Shown here: positions 1 through 8,771 of the stretch, one piece after another
Layout: every line of letters starts with the position of its first letter
Position numbering within the stretch: the first letter of the stretch is position 1
Program-made: the position numbers and the translations under genes
Assembly (NCBI GenBank): GCA_964632495.1
Contig: CAZWDS010000008.1
Span: 7,471 to 71,470, forward strand
Direction of reading: 5' to 3'
Length of the DNA stretch: 64,000 nucleotides
Source: CALKXV01 sp964632495
Lineage (GTDB): Bacteria > Pseudomonadota > Alphaproteobacteria > Rhodobacterales > Rhodobacteraceae
Notes under the pieces: generated by a model
What the model was told of the DNA's origin: nothing
What the model saw: the letters and a program-made list of their open reading frames with translations, nothing else
The model's database searches: none

Positions 1-11
1 CTGACTGGATT

Positions 12-38
12 GGCCGTCTTCGGACGGCCATTTTTTTT
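12..38 (+). terminator. Rho-independent terminator of an upstream gene outside the window
   Basis: A 7-bp perfect stem GGCCGTC/GACGGCC with a TTCG loop is followed by A and eight Ts. The orientation fits the end of a plus-strand gene that lies before the window. The rest of 39-203 shows no gene; it is the leader of the next coding region. Confidence 0.85.
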
Positions 39-203
39 GGCCAAGGTGCACTTAGCGCCGGGCACCTGGACCTTCGCGATGCGCAAGGTCCGACGCTACC
101 CCGTCGACCCGGAACGTCGCTTTCAGAACGGATCCGGTCGGATGGACCCCGGGACATAAGCCGCGATAGGGTAAAACCAAGAAAACTCTGAAGGTGCGCG
201 TCC

Positions 204-2702
204 ATGAAAACCCATGTCAAAGCCTTGATCGTCGGTGGTGGAGCCGTCGGAACCTCCATCGCCTATCATCTGGCCAAAGCCGGATGGGACGATGTGATGT
301 TGCTGGAACGGGACGAGCTGACCTCGGGGTCCACTTGGCACGCGGCGGGCCTTCTTCCTTATTTCAACATGTCTTTCGCCACGACCCACATCCACGATTA
401 TTCGATCCGGTATTACAAAACACTGGAAGAAGAGACGGGGCTTAACGCAGGGTTCTCGGTTGTCGGCAATCTTCGCATGGCGCAGACCAAGGATCGCTTG
501 GATGAATACATGCTTTATGCCTCGACGGCTGAAACCTGCGGTGTGCCTTACGAATGGATGAGCCCGGCCCAGATCAAAGACCGTTGGCCCTTGATCCGCA
601 CCGAGGATCTTGAAGGCGCGATTTATCACCCGACCGACGGCTATATTAACCCCGCCGATGTCACCATGGCGATGGCCAAAGGCGCCCGGCAAAGGGGTGT
701 GGTGATTGAACGCAAGTGGCAGGTCGATGGTTACTACTGGACGGGCGATCACTGGGACGTCACCTGCACCAAGATGGCCGAAAAGGGCGGCAATCTGGTG
801 GCAACTGACGAACAAATCGTGATCCATGCTGAACACGTTGTTACTGCGACCGGTAACCACGCACAGCGCACGGCGGGCCTTTTGGGCATCAAAATCCCAG
901 CCATCCCCGTCGAACACACTTTCATCGTGATGGATCAAGACCCGGCTCTGGTCGAGTTCCGCAAAGACCACCCCGAACATCCGGTGATCCGCGACGCAGA
1001 TGCGCAATCCTACGTGCGCGAAGAACGCGGCGGGTGGATCTTAGGCGTCTATGAACAAGGGGCCCCTGCCCGGTTCGAACATGGCGTGCCTGACAGCTTT
1101 CGCGCCGATCTGTTCCAGCTTGATCTGGAACGCATCACCAGCCAGTACGAAGCTATGATCCACCGGATTCCGTCCTGCGAAGATTGCGGTCTGAAAGACG
1201 ACTTCAACGGTCCGATCTGTTACACGCCGGATGGCAATCCGCTGGTCGGCCCTGCGCCCGGTTTGCGCAATATGTGGTTGGCCGAAGGCTTTTCTTTTGG
1301 CATCACGGCGGCGGGCGGCACAGGGCATTATTTGGCGCAATTGATGGTGGAAGGCGAAGCCGAGATTGACATGGCGTCACTTGATCCCAAACGATACGGG
1401 CCTTGGATGACGACGGAATACGCGGCGCGCAAGAACGAGGAATGCTATTCCCACGTCTATATCCTGCACCACCCGGACGAAGAACGCGAAGCGGCCCGCC
1501 CCTTGAAAACTGCGCCCGCCTATGATCGCCAAAAGGCCGAGGGCGCGCAATTTGGCCAAGTCAACGGTTGGGAACGTCCTAACTATTATGGCCCGAAAGA
1601 TGCGCCCGATCGTTTCGACCACAACGCGCGATCCTTCCGCCGGGGTGGTTGGTGGCAGTATGCCCATGATGAGGCCAAAGCGATCCGCAAGGGTGTCGGC
1701 CTGATCGACGCGACTGCCTTTACCAAGCACCGCCTGACGGGCCCCGGTGCCACCGCTTTTCTTGACTGGTTCACCACCAACAAACTGCCCCGCATTGGCC
1801 GGATCAATCTGACTTATGCGTTGACCTCTCACGGCACCACGCGCACCGAATACACCATTATCCGGACGGGCGAGAACGACTACACCTTGATTTCGGCTGG
1901 TGCGTGGCAGGCCTATGATCAAGACTTCCTCTACAAAGCCATCGCAGACAAAGAAGCCGACTTCGGACGGATCAACGAAGAAGACGTGACATCGCAGTCC
2001 GGTGTGTTTGCCTTGGCCGGCCCGAAATCCCGCGATGTTCTAAACGCCCTCATCCGCGATGCCGATCCAGACACCACTCTGTCCAACAAACGGTTCCCGT
2101 GGCTTTCGGCCCGGCGCATCGAACTTGGCATGTGCCCGACCAATGCCATCCGTGTGGCCTATACTGGCGAATTGGGTTGGGAGCTGCATCACCCGATGGA
2201 GATGCAAAACTATCTTTGGGATCGCCTGATAGAAGCGGGCGCCCCCCATGAATTGAAACTGGTCGGAGCACGGGCGCAAAACTGGCTGCGGCAGGAAAAA
2301 TCCTATCGCGCCTTTGGGACCGAGCTGGGGCGTGATGCGACTCCGCTGGAAGCGGGCCTTGATCGGTTTGTTGATCTCACCAAAAACTTCCACGGCAAGG
2401 ACGCTATGGTCGAAACTGGCATTCGCTCTAAATGCGTCACTCTTCTGATCGACGGCCCTGATGACGCCGATCCATGGGGGCGCGAGGCACTATACGCCGG
2501 CGACACCCGGACCGGGCGTTTAACTTCGGGCGGATATTCGGTGGCGTTTGGCAAATCCATTGGCATGGGTTACGTCAAACCTGAACACGGCGAACCCGGC
2601 ACCAAGTTGCAGGTCAAAATGTTCGACCAGCTTTGGGACGCCGAAGTCACCGAGGATTCACCCTATGACCCGAAGAACGAGGTCATCCGGAAAGACGGCT
2701 AA
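204..2702 (+). CDS. FAD-dependent dimethylglycine/sarcosine dehydrogenase-like protein with C-terminal GcvT domain
   Basis: This 832-residue protein is a two-part flavoprotein: an N-terminal DAO-type oxidoreductase (residues about 5-390) and a C-terminal aminomethyltransferase (GcvT-like) half (about 430-830). The dinucleotide motif GGGAVG is at residues 11-16. STWHAAG has His46 where dimethylglycine and sarcosine dehydrogenases bind FAD covalently. By family knowledge such proteins oxidatively demethylate N-methylated glycines and pass the one-carbon unit to tetrahydrofolate. The start has a GAAGG-type ribosome site about 12 nt upstream. The stop overlaps the next start as TAATG, so it is translationally coupled to an acyl-CoA dehydrogenase. 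The exact substrate cannot be told: many paralogues of this family in marine alphaproteobacteria are uncharacterised. Confidence 0.88.
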   Translation: MKTHVKALIVGGGAVGTSIAYHLAKAGWDDVMLLERDELTSGSTWHAAGLLPYFNMSFATTHIHDYSIRYYKTLEEETGLNAGFSVVGNLRMAQTKDRLDEYMLYASTAETCGVPYEWMSPAQIKDRWPLIRTEDLEGAIYHPTDGYINPADVTMAMAKGARQRGVVIERKWQVDGYYWTGDHWDVTCTKMAEKGGNLVATDEQIVIHAEHVVTATGNHAQRTAGLLGIKIPAIPVEHTFIVMDQDPALVEFRKDHPEHPVIRDADAQSYVREERGGWILGVYEQGAPARFEHGVPDSFRADLFQLDLERITSQYEAMIHRIPSCEDCGLKDDFNGPICYTPDGNPLVGPAPGLRNMWLAEGFSFGITAAGGTGHYLAQLMVEGEAEIDMASLDPKRYGPWMTTEYAARKNEECYSHVYILHHPDEEREAARPLKTAPAYDRQKAEGAQFGQVNGWERPNYYGPKDAPDRFDHNARSFRRGGWWQYAHDEAKAIRKGVGLIDATAFTKHRLTGPGATAFLDWFTTNKLPRIGRINLTYALTSHGTTRTEYTIIRTGENDYTLISAGAWQAYDQDFLYKAIADKEADFGRINEEDVTSQSGVFALAGPKSRDVLNALIRDADPDTTLSNKRFPWLSARRIELGMCPTNAIRVAYTGELGWELHHPMEMQNYLWDRLIEAGAPHELKLVGARAQNWLRQEKSYRAFGTELGRDATPLEAGLDRFVDLTKNFHGKDAMVETGIRSKCVTLLIDGPDDADPWGREALYAGDTRTGRLTSGGYSVAFGKSIGMGYVKPEHGEPGTKLQVKMFDQLWDAEVTEDSPYDPKNEVIRKDG

Positions 2703-3862
2703 TGTTTGATCCTGCCCAAGACCACGAAGATATTCGCGACGGCGTCCGCGCCTTTTGCGCTAAATTCCCGGCAGAGTATCACCGCAAGGTCGATCAGGAT
2801 CGCGTCTATCCCGAGGAATTTGTCGATGCCCTGACCCGCGAAGGCTGGATGTCGGCTCTTATCCCCGAAGAATACGGCGGCTCGGGTCTTGGTCTTACGG
2901 AAGCCAGCGTGATCATGGAAGAAATAAACCGTGCTGGAGGAAACTCCGGTGCGTGCCATGGCCAGATGTACAATATGAACACCCTAGTGCGACATGGGTC
3001 CAAAGAACAGCGACGCAAATATCTGCCCCTAATCGCGGAAGGTAAACTGCGGCTTCAGTCCATGGGTGTGACGGAACCGACGACAGGGACGGATACAACC
3101 AAGATCAAGACCACGGCAGTTCTGAAAGGCGACCGCTATCTCATAAACGGCCAAAAGGTCTGGATAAGCCGCATTCAGCATTCCGACTACATGATCCTTT
3201 TGGCACGCACGACACCCTTGGCCGAGGTTCAGAAAAAATCCGAAGGCCTCTCCATTTTCCTAGTGGACATACGCGACGCAATGAAAAGCGGTATGACCGT
3301 GAAGCCCATCCCCAACATGGTGAACCATGAAACCAACGAATTGTTTTTCGACAATCTGGAAATCCCTCAGGAAAACCTGATCGGGGAAGAAGGCAAGGGG
3401 TTCAAGTACATCATGACCGGCCTGAATGCCGAGCGCGCTTTAATTGCGGCTGAATGCATCGGGGATGGCTATTGGTTTACGGACAAGGTCACGGCCTATG
3501 TCAGCGAACGAAACGTCTTTGGGCGCCCCATTGGTCAGAACCAAGGCGTTCAATTCCCCATTGCCGAAGCGTTTATCGAAATCGAGGCGGCCAACCTGAT
3601 GCGCTATAAGGCTTGTGCCTTGTTCGACGCAGGCAAACCTTGTGGGGCAGAAGCCAACATGGCTAAGCTTTTGGCGGCCAAAGCTTCTTGGGAAGCTGCG
3701 AACGCGTGCATTCAGTTTCACGGCGGCTTTGGATTTGCGGAAGAATATGATGTCGAGCGCAAGTTCCGCGAAACGCGGCTGTATCAGGTTGCCCCGATCT
3801 CGACGAACCTGATCCTGTCCTATGTTGCCGAACATGTTCTGGGTATGCCCAGATCGTTTTGA
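2702..3862 (+). CDS. Acyl-CoA dehydrogenase family protein
   Basis: At 386 residues this has the normal length and layout of an acyl-CoA dehydrogenase: N-terminal helical domain, central beta domain (MGVTEPTTGTD near 120), and C-terminal helical domain ending in the IQFHGGFGFAEEYDVERKFR signature. It would oxidise an acyl-CoA to the enoyl-CoA using FAD and pass electrons to ETF. In the classic family the catalytic Glu lies in YEGT near the C-terminus; here the matching segment reads YQVAPIST, with Gln362 in place of Glu. A catalytic acid placed elsewhere, as in the isovaleryl-CoA dehydrogenase type, is possible. It overlaps the preceding flavoprotein gene by one base, so the two form an operon. 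Confidence 0.88.
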   Translation: MFDPAQDHEDIRDGVRAFCAKFPAEYHRKVDQDRVYPEEFVDALTREGWMSALIPEEYGGSGLGLTEASVIMEEINRAGGNSGACHGQMYNMNTLVRHGSKEQRRKYLPLIAEGKLRLQSMGVTEPTTGTDTTKIKTTAVLKGDRYLINGQKVWISRIQHSDYMILLARTTPLAEVQKKSEGLSIFLVDIRDAMKSGMTVKPIPNMVNHETNELFFDNLEIPQENLIGEEGKGFKYIMTGLNAERALIAAECIGDGYWFTDKVTAYVSERNVFGRPIGQNQGVQFPIAEAFIEIEAANLMRYKACALFDAGKPCGAEANMAKLLAAKASWEAANACIQFHGGFGFAEEYDVERKFRETRLYQVAPISTNLILSYVAEHVLGMPRSF

Positions 3863-3877
3863 CGATTGCTTGGACCG

Positions 3878-4783
3878 TTATTCCAAAGCGTCCAAGTGGG
3901 CCAAAAGTTCGTCCATCAGAAAGCTGTAAAACGCCTGCCCCGCATCGCTTAAGGGTACCGACATCGGTTCGATCCGCAGGTATTCGACGCTTAATCCGGG
4001 CTCGGCAATCGGAATCACACGTCGTCGGTCTCCTGCCAGATCGGGCAAACACAGAATACCGGGCAGTATTGTGGCCCAGTCTGACCGCTCGACCAGATCA
4101 AGTGTTGTGAACATGGAATCCAGTTCCATCAGACGGCCCACTTCAAGCCCGTTGGTGGCCAGATACTGATCAATCTTGCGACGCCGGACGTTTTCGGGAC
4201 TGGGCAGAACAAGGTTCAGCGCGGGAAGATCGGCCAGCCGCACGGATGTTTGATCGGCCAATGGGCTGTCTGCGGCAACCACAAAATACTCTTGGTCCGA
4301 CCCCATCAGATTGGCTCGCAGTCGCGGATCGGCATCAAAGGCGGGCACCACGGCAAAATCCAACTCACCGGCAAGAACTTGGCGGGACAACTCGCCCGAA
4401 TAGGCCTCGCAGACGGTGACTTTTACATAAGGATACTCCTCGGCAAACCTCAGCAGTGCGGGCCCCAAAACGGATCGTGTAAATGTCGGCATCAGCCCAA
4501 CCGTAACCTGCCCCGTCACCGCACCAGGTAGGGCCATCAAGTTCGCTTCGGCTTCTGCGGCAGCGTGAATGACGCGCACGGCGTCCCGGTAGAACCGCTT
4601 TCCGACCTCGGTGGGCGTCACACCTGTCGAACTTCGGTTCAATAGTTGAACTTGATAGCGATCTTCCAACTGGCGCACATGCATCGACAGGCCAGATTGC
4701 GTGGCGTTCACCCGCTGCGCACCGGCAGAAAACGACCCTTCTTCAAAAACGGCGACAAAGTATTTCAAATGTTGAAGTTTCAC
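3878..4783 (-). CDS. LysR-family transcriptional regulator
   Basis: This 301-residue protein has the standard LysR layout: an N-terminal winged helix-turn-helix (QHLKYFVAVFEEGSFSAGA onward, residues about 4-62) and a C-terminal periplasmic-binding-like effector domain (about 90-295). The start codon is GTG. It is divergent from the flavin reductase operon that starts 111 bp away, the usual arrangement for a LysR protein and its target. It runs convergently toward the acyl-CoA dehydrogenase, with only 15 bp between stops. The probable target is the 4.9-7.2 kb operon; the inducer is unknown. Confidence 0.9.
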   Translation of the reverse strand: MKLQHLKYFVAVFEEGSFSAGAQRVNATQSGLSMHVRQLEDRYQVQLLNRSSTGVTPTEVGKRFYRDAVRVIHAAAEAEANLMALPGAVTGQVTVGLMPTFTRSVLGPALLRFAEEYPYVKVTVCEAYSGELSRQVLAGELDFAVVPAFDADPRLRANLMGSDQEYFVVAADSPLADQTSVRLADLPALNLVLPSPENVRRRKIDQYLATNGLEVGRLMELDSMFTTLDLVERSDWATILPGILCLPDLAGDRRRVIPIAEPGLSVEYLRIEPMSVPLSDAGQAFYSFLMDELLAHLDALE

Positions 4784-4894
4784 CGTCCGCCCTACTTTTC
4801 TCGCTATCAGGTTTTCAGATCGAGATTATCACCAATTATTAGTTTTTGAATACCCCCAGACCGCTATCTATAGAAACACAGAGGAGAGGCGCCG
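4784..4894. promoter_or_regulatory. Divergent promoter region between the LysR gene and the flavin reductase operon
   Basis: This AT-rich 111-bp gap separates two divergent genes. A TATCTA hexamer at 4865-4870 is a candidate -10 for the plus-strand operon. A GAGGAGAGG ribosome site at 4881-4889 serves the start at 4895. I could not fix a single convincing T-N11-A LysR box. Confidence 0.45.
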
Positions 4895-5401
4895 ATGAAC
4901 ATGCACAGTCCATACCCAGCCCCGTTCGATTCGCGTGATTTACGCGACGTTTTGGGCCGTTTCGCCACCGGCGTTGCTGTAATCACGACCTGCGGCGAGG
5001 ATGGCCAGCCTTTGGGCTTGGCGGTGAACTCTTTTGCCTCGGTCTCGCTTGATCCTGCGGAAATCCTTTGGAGCATTGTTTCAAAGGCTCCGTCACGCTC
5101 GGCCTTTGAAAACCATGGCGCTTTTGCCGTTAATATCATGTGCGAAGAGGACAAAGATCAAACCCTGAGGTTCGCCAAGCCGATTGACGACAAGTTCGAG
5201 GGTGTGTCTTGGCGTCGGGGTTGGCGCGATGTGCCTGTGCTGGATAACGCGCTGGCGTCGTTAGAGTGCGATGTGAAACAGATGATCGAATGCGGGGATC
5301 ACCACATTATCGTCGGCTCGGTCCGTGCTATCGACAGTCGGGACGGTGATCCGCTGGTGTTCTTCAAGGGCCAATTCTCGTCACTGGGAACGGACATTTG
5401 A
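4895..5401 (+). CDS. Flavin reductase-like FMN-binding protein
   Basis: This 168-residue protein matches the flavin reductase family (HpaC/RutF-like) across its length. It opens with the typical RDVLGRFATGVAVITT segment and the LGLAVNSFASVSLDP region that lines the FMN site, and ends with the HHIIVGSV strand. Members transfer electrons from NAD(P)H to FMN/FAD for a partner monooxygenase, or act as flavoproteins alone. No flavin-dependent monooxygenase is adjacent, so the partner is unknown. It starts after a strong GAGGAGAGG site and is first in an operon with a Gfo-Idh oxidoreductase and a BKACE enzyme. Confidence 0.85.
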   Translation: MNMHSPYPAPFDSRDLRDVLGRFATGVAVITTCGEDGQPLGLAVNSFASVSLDPAEILWSIVSKAPSRSAFENHGAFAVNIMCEEDKDQTLRFAKPIDDKFEGVSWRRGWRDVPVLDNALASLECDVKQMIECGDHHIIVGSVRAIDSRDGDPLVFFKGQFSSLGTDI

Positions 5402-6426
5402 GCGGGTCGGACGCGGGACAACCGCTTCGTATTGCAATTGCAGGTTTCGGCTGGTGGGGGCGGCATATCGCCAAACGGCTGGATGGCCATACTGGTATCA
5501 AAGTCGCAGGCGTGATCGAGCCGGTTCAGGCTGTGCATGATGATATTCGTGCGGCTGGACTTGCGCCTATGGACAGTTTCGACACAGCCCTTTCACGCGA
5601 TGATGTGGATGCTGTCGTTCTGACAACGCCAAACCCGGTGCACGAAGAACAGGTGATCGCCACTGCGAAAGCGGGCAAACACGTGTTCTGCGAAAAGCCA
5701 TTGGGCCTGACGGCGGCAAGTGCGCGTCGGTCAGTCGCGGCGGTTGAAGCGGCAGGTGTCCAGCTTGGCATAGGGCACGAGCGGCGGTTCGAACCTGCGA
5801 TGGTGTCCCTGAAGTCCGCCATAGATGCAGGCGAGTTGGGCACCATCATGCACGCGGAACTGGCGTTCTCCCATGACAAATTGATCGGCGTGCCAAAGGA
5901 CGACTGGCGCACATCAAAAGCCGTGTCGCCTGCAGCCGGCATGACGGCCATGGGCATCCATTTGACCGACCTTTTAATCTCGTTCTTTGGGCGGGTCAAA
6001 ACGGTGCAGGCGATGACGGCCAGTCGATCGCTTGGCTGGGAAACCGGCGATGTGGTGACGGCTCAATTAGGGTTTGAGGCCGGGATGACGGCCACGCTAT
6101 CGGCTGTACTGCACACGCCCCATTTCATCCGTTGCCATGTCTTTGGCACCCAGCAATGGATTGAAATCCTGAACGAAAGTCACCCTGATACGCCCGGCGG
6201 GAAAGTCACTTATGACGTGGCCGAGACGGGAAAGGACAAGGTGCACAAGGAATTGGCTTGGGAAGATGCCGTGGTGCACAATCTTGAAGCCTTTGCCGCT
6301 GCGATTGCGGGGACCGCGCCTTATCCCTTCACGACCGAGCAGATGGTACACAACATCGAAGTGCTTGAGGCCATCGCCTTGTCAGCGGAAGACAGGCGCA
6401 CGGTCGAAATCTCTGAACTGGCATGA
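5398..6426 (+). CDS. Gfo/Idh/MocA-family NAD(P)-dependent oxidoreductase
   Basis: This 342-residue protein has an N-terminal Rossmann fold (IAIAGFGWWGRHIA, with the GxGxxG motif) and the family signature CEKPLG near residue 100, followed by the alpha/beta substrate domain. The chosen start is TTG within TTGA, overlapping the stop of the flavin reductase by four bases. This leaves a short leader before the first beta strand, as expected. Its own stop overlaps the next ATG as ATGA. Family members oxidise or reduce sugars, inositols and related polyols; the substrate cannot be inferred. It is one of four Gfo-Idh genes in the window. Confidence 0.87.
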   Translation: MSGSDAGQPLRIAIAGFGWWGRHIAKRLDGHTGIKVAGVIEPVQAVHDDIRAAGLAPMDSFDTALSRDDVDAVVLTTPNPVHEEQVIATAKAGKHVFCEKPLGLTAASARRSVAAVEAAGVQLGIGHERRFEPAMVSLKSAIDAGELGTIMHAELAFSHDKLIGVPKDDWRTSKAVSPAAGMTAMGIHLTDLLISFFGRVKTVQAMTASRSLGWETGDVVTAQLGFEAGMTATLSAVLHTPHFIRCHVFGTQQWIEILNESHPDTPGGKVTYDVAETGKDKVHKELAWEDAVVHNLEAFAAAIAGTAPYPFTTEQMVHNIEVLEAIALSAEDRRTVEISELA

Positions 6427-7232
6427 CGCAGCCCTTACCTAGATTGATGGTGGCGCCGAACGGAGCGCGCCGAACCAAGTCCGACCACCCCGCTTTACCG
6501 GTCACGCTTGACGAGATCGTTGAAACCGCTGTTGCGTGTCAAGGCGCCGGAGCGGACGGGATCCACGTGCATGTGCGCGATAAGGACGGTCAGCATAGCC
6601 TTGATGTTGGACAATACCGCGAGACACTGGCGGCACTGACTGACGCGGCGCCGGGACTTTTCCTTCAGGTCACCAGCGAAGCCGCCGGTCGGTTCGGCCC
6701 CGAAGCGCAGATGCAGATGATCCGCGCGCTGCAGCCCAAATCCGTCTCTTTGGCGCAAAGTGAACTGATGCGGGAACCCACCACCAAAGATACAGCGGCT
6801 GCGTTTTACGCTTGGGCGCATGACGCGGGCGTTGGTATTCATCACATTGCCTATTCCCCGGAAGAACTGCGGCAGTTCTTAGCCCTGGTCGACGAAGGCA
6901 TTATTCCGGGCACCTATCATCCGTTGCAATTGGTTTTGGGGTCCTATGCCGGAACCGAACCATCGCACCCGCCGGATCTTGACGCCTATCGCGTTTTACT
7001 GGAGGCACGCCGCGATGATCTGGACTTGGACTGGATGATTTGCGCCTTTGGGTCGGGCGAAACCGCCTGCCTTGTCGAGGCCGCCCGCCACGGAGGCAAG
7101 ATGCGCGTCGGGTTCGAGAATTCACTTTGGAACGCAGATGGCTCGGTCGCGGAAGACAACGCCGCCCGCGTGTCCGAGGTTGTGGCCGCTTTGGGCGCGC
7201 CGTTTCAGACTTTGTCGCCAGACGACAGATGA
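6423..7232 (+). CDS. BKACE family (DUF849) beta-keto acid cleavage enzyme
   Basis: This 269-residue protein resembles the 3-keto-5-aminohexanoate cleavage enzyme family. The zinc-binding HxH is in GIHVHVRDKDG near residue 45, and the C-terminal RVGFENS keeps the metal-linked Glu of the usual RVGLED motif. Enzymes of this family condense a beta-keto acid with acetyl-CoA to give acetoacetate and a new CoA ester. It is the last gene of a tightly overlapped operon with flavin reductase and Gfo-Idh genes. Together they suggest oxidation of a hydroxy compound to a beta-keto acid that is then cleaved. Its last 28 bases overlap the 3' end of the opposing cupin gene. Confidence 0.82.
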   Translation: MTQPLPRLMVAPNGARRTKSDHPALPVTLDEIVETAVACQGAGADGIHVHVRDKDGQHSLDVGQYRETLAALTDAAPGLFLQVTSEAAGRFGPEAQMQMIRALQPKSVSLAQSELMREPTTKDTAAAFYAWAHDAGVGIHHIAYSPEELRQFLALVDEGIIPGTYHPLQLVLGSYAGTEPSHPPDLDAYRVLLEARRDDLDLDWMICAFGSGETACLVEAARHGGKMRVGFENSLWNADGSVAEDNAARVSEVVAALGAPFQTLSPDDR

Positions 7233-7609
7233 GGCACGGTTTCGCCTGTTTCGGTGAACGTTCGCGTGACTTCGGCGGCTGCATAAATCCACAGAATTTT
7301 CAAAGGCCCCTCACCGATATTGAGGAACCGATGAGGCATTTCGGCGGGAATAAAGCTTGTGTCCATTGGTCCCAACTCGGTTTCAACACCGGCCACTTCG
7401 GCCCTTGCGCGGCCTTCCAAAACGGTAACCTGTTCGTCACAATTGTGGCTGTGCATGGGGGCCTTCATGCCGGCGGGGAAGATCGTGGTACCCGTGGTGA
7501 ACGGCGGATCATCAACGCGCCCTCGCCCAATCATCAGGCGCGTTTCAACGCCGTCGCCCCGGGCAAAAGGCGTGATCGACGTATAGGGAACGATGGCTTC
7601 GTTGCTCAT
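7205..7609 (-). CDS. Cupin domain-containing protein
   Basis: This 134-residue single-domain cupin has motif 1 as MHSHNCDEQVTVLEGRA (metal-ligand HxH and Glu) and motif 2 near EMPHRFLN. The start at 7609 is preferred over an upstream TTG because GGAGA lies seven bases before this ATG. Small cupins of this kind are isomerases, dioxygenases or ligand-binding proteins, and no reaction can be assigned. It points against the BKACE operon, overlapping it tail to tail, and is divergent from the malate/lactate-type dehydrogenase that begins 39 bp away. Confidence 0.78.
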   Translation of the reverse strand: MSNEAIVPYTSITPFARGDGVETRLMIGRGRVDDPPFTTGTTIFPAGMKAPMHSHNCDEQVTVLEGRARAEVAGVETELGPMDTSFIPAEMPHRFLNIGEGPLKILWIYAAAEVTRTFTETGETVPHLSSGDKV

Positions 7610-7647
7610 GATAGTCTCCATGGGTCGGTGCAAAAGAGGGGAATAGG

Positions 7648-8706
7648 ATGAACGATGGTGAATTGCGCAAAGTCGATGCTGACCGGTTGCGCGCTTTTAT
7701 TGCCGATGCGTTTCGGGCCTGCGGGATGCCGGACGAGAATGCAAAACGCATGGGTCGCTTGATGGCCGAGGCGGATATTGGCGGTCAGGACGGGCACGGC
7801 GTGTTTCGATTGCCGATGTACATTAAACGCATTCAGGCAGGTGGGATGGAGGTTGATCCGGACATCCGGGTCATTTCCGAACGCACCGCAACTGCGCTTT
7901 TGGATGGCGGCAACGGACCCGGGCATCTGGTGATGTCGAGGGCGGCTGAACTGGCGGTTGAGAAGGCCAAGACCACAGGTATTGCTTGGGTGGGTGCGCG
8001 GCATTCCAATCACGCGGGCCCTGCGTTTCTTTATGCTCAGATGCCATTGGCCGAAGATATGATCGGCCTTTACGTGGCGGTCGGTAGTGCGAACCACATG
8101 CCGCCTTGGGGTGGCACGGACCTGCTGCTGAGCACCAATCCCATTTCGGTCGCGATCCCATCCAATACCCGTCCGGCGGTCGTTCTGGACATGGCGACGA
8201 CCGTTGCGGCCTACGGCAAGGTTAAAACGGCGGCAGACCGGGGCGAGACCATGCCCGAGGGCTGGATGATCGACAAACTGGGCCAACCGCTGACCGACCC
8301 GACCCGGTCTGGTGAAGGGTTGTTGTTGCCGATTGGCGGGCCGAAAGGTTACGGATTGTCGCTGATCTTTGGGCTTTTGGCGGGTACGTTGAATGGCGCG
8401 GCTTTCGGCAAAGACGTGGTGGATTTCAACGCCGACCCGAAGGCGACGACCAACACGGGGCATTTCGTTGTTGCCTTGGATATCGCGGCCTTTGCGGATG
8501 TCGAAACGTTTAAACATCAAATCGACGGGATTTGGGACGAGATGAAATCGTCTGCGCTTTTGCCCGGGGTCGAGGATATCCGACTGCCCGGCGAACGTCT
8601 GTCTGCAACAACCGCCGCGCATCTGGCCAATGGCATCGCAATCCCGGAGGCTTTGGGAAACCGGCTTGATGGGCTGGCGGACGATCTGAGAATCGAGCGG
8701 CTCTGA
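7648..8706 (+). CDS. Ldh family (malate/L-lactate/ureidoglycolate-type) NAD(P) dehydrogenase
   Basis: This 352-residue protein belongs to the LDH2/MDH family, which is unrelated to classical lactate dehydrogenase. Typical segments are HGVFRLPMYIKRIQAG, the ARHSNHAGPAFLYA catalytic region and the GGPKGYGLSLIFGLLAGTL region. Family members oxidise 2-hydroxy acids such as malate, L-lactate, sulfolactate or ureidoglycolate with NAD(P)+. It begins after an AGGGGAATAGG ribosome site. It faces the OsmC gene with a hairpin in the 65-bp gap between the two stops. Confidence 0.87.
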   Translation: MNDGELRKVDADRLRAFIADAFRACGMPDENAKRMGRLMAEADIGGQDGHGVFRLPMYIKRIQAGGMEVDPDIRVISERTATALLDGGNGPGHLVMSRAAELAVEKAKTTGIAWVGARHSNHAGPAFLYAQMPLAEDMIGLYVAVGSANHMPPWGGTDLLLSTNPISVAIPSNTRPAVVLDMATTVAAYGKVKTAADRGETMPEGWMIDKLGQPLTDPTRSGEGLLLPIGGPKGYGLSLIFGLLAGTLNGAAFGKDVVDFNADPKATTNTGHFVVALDIAAFADVETFKHQIDGIWDEMKSSALLPGVEDIRLPGERLSATTAAHLANGIAIPEALGNRLDGLADDLRIERL

Positions 8707-8720
8707 GGCTCCGCCATAAG

Positions 8721-8745
8721 AAGCGCTCTCCAACGGAGGGCGCTT
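8721..8745. terminator. Hairpin between convergent genes, possible bidirectional terminator
   Basis: The stem AAGCGCTCTCC/GGAGGGCGCTT has one G-T pair and a loop of about 3 bases. It sits between the stops at 8706 and 8772. Neither side has a clear T tract, so termination activity is uncertain. Confidence 0.4.
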
Positions 8746-8771
8746 GCCGGGTCATTCCAACGCTCCGCGCC

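Noticed and set aside
3868..3897. Inverted repeat CTTGGAC/GTCCAAG near the acyl-CoA dehydrogenase stop
   Set aside because: It has no T tract and lies largely within the coding end of the LysR gene, so it cannot be called a terminator with confidence.
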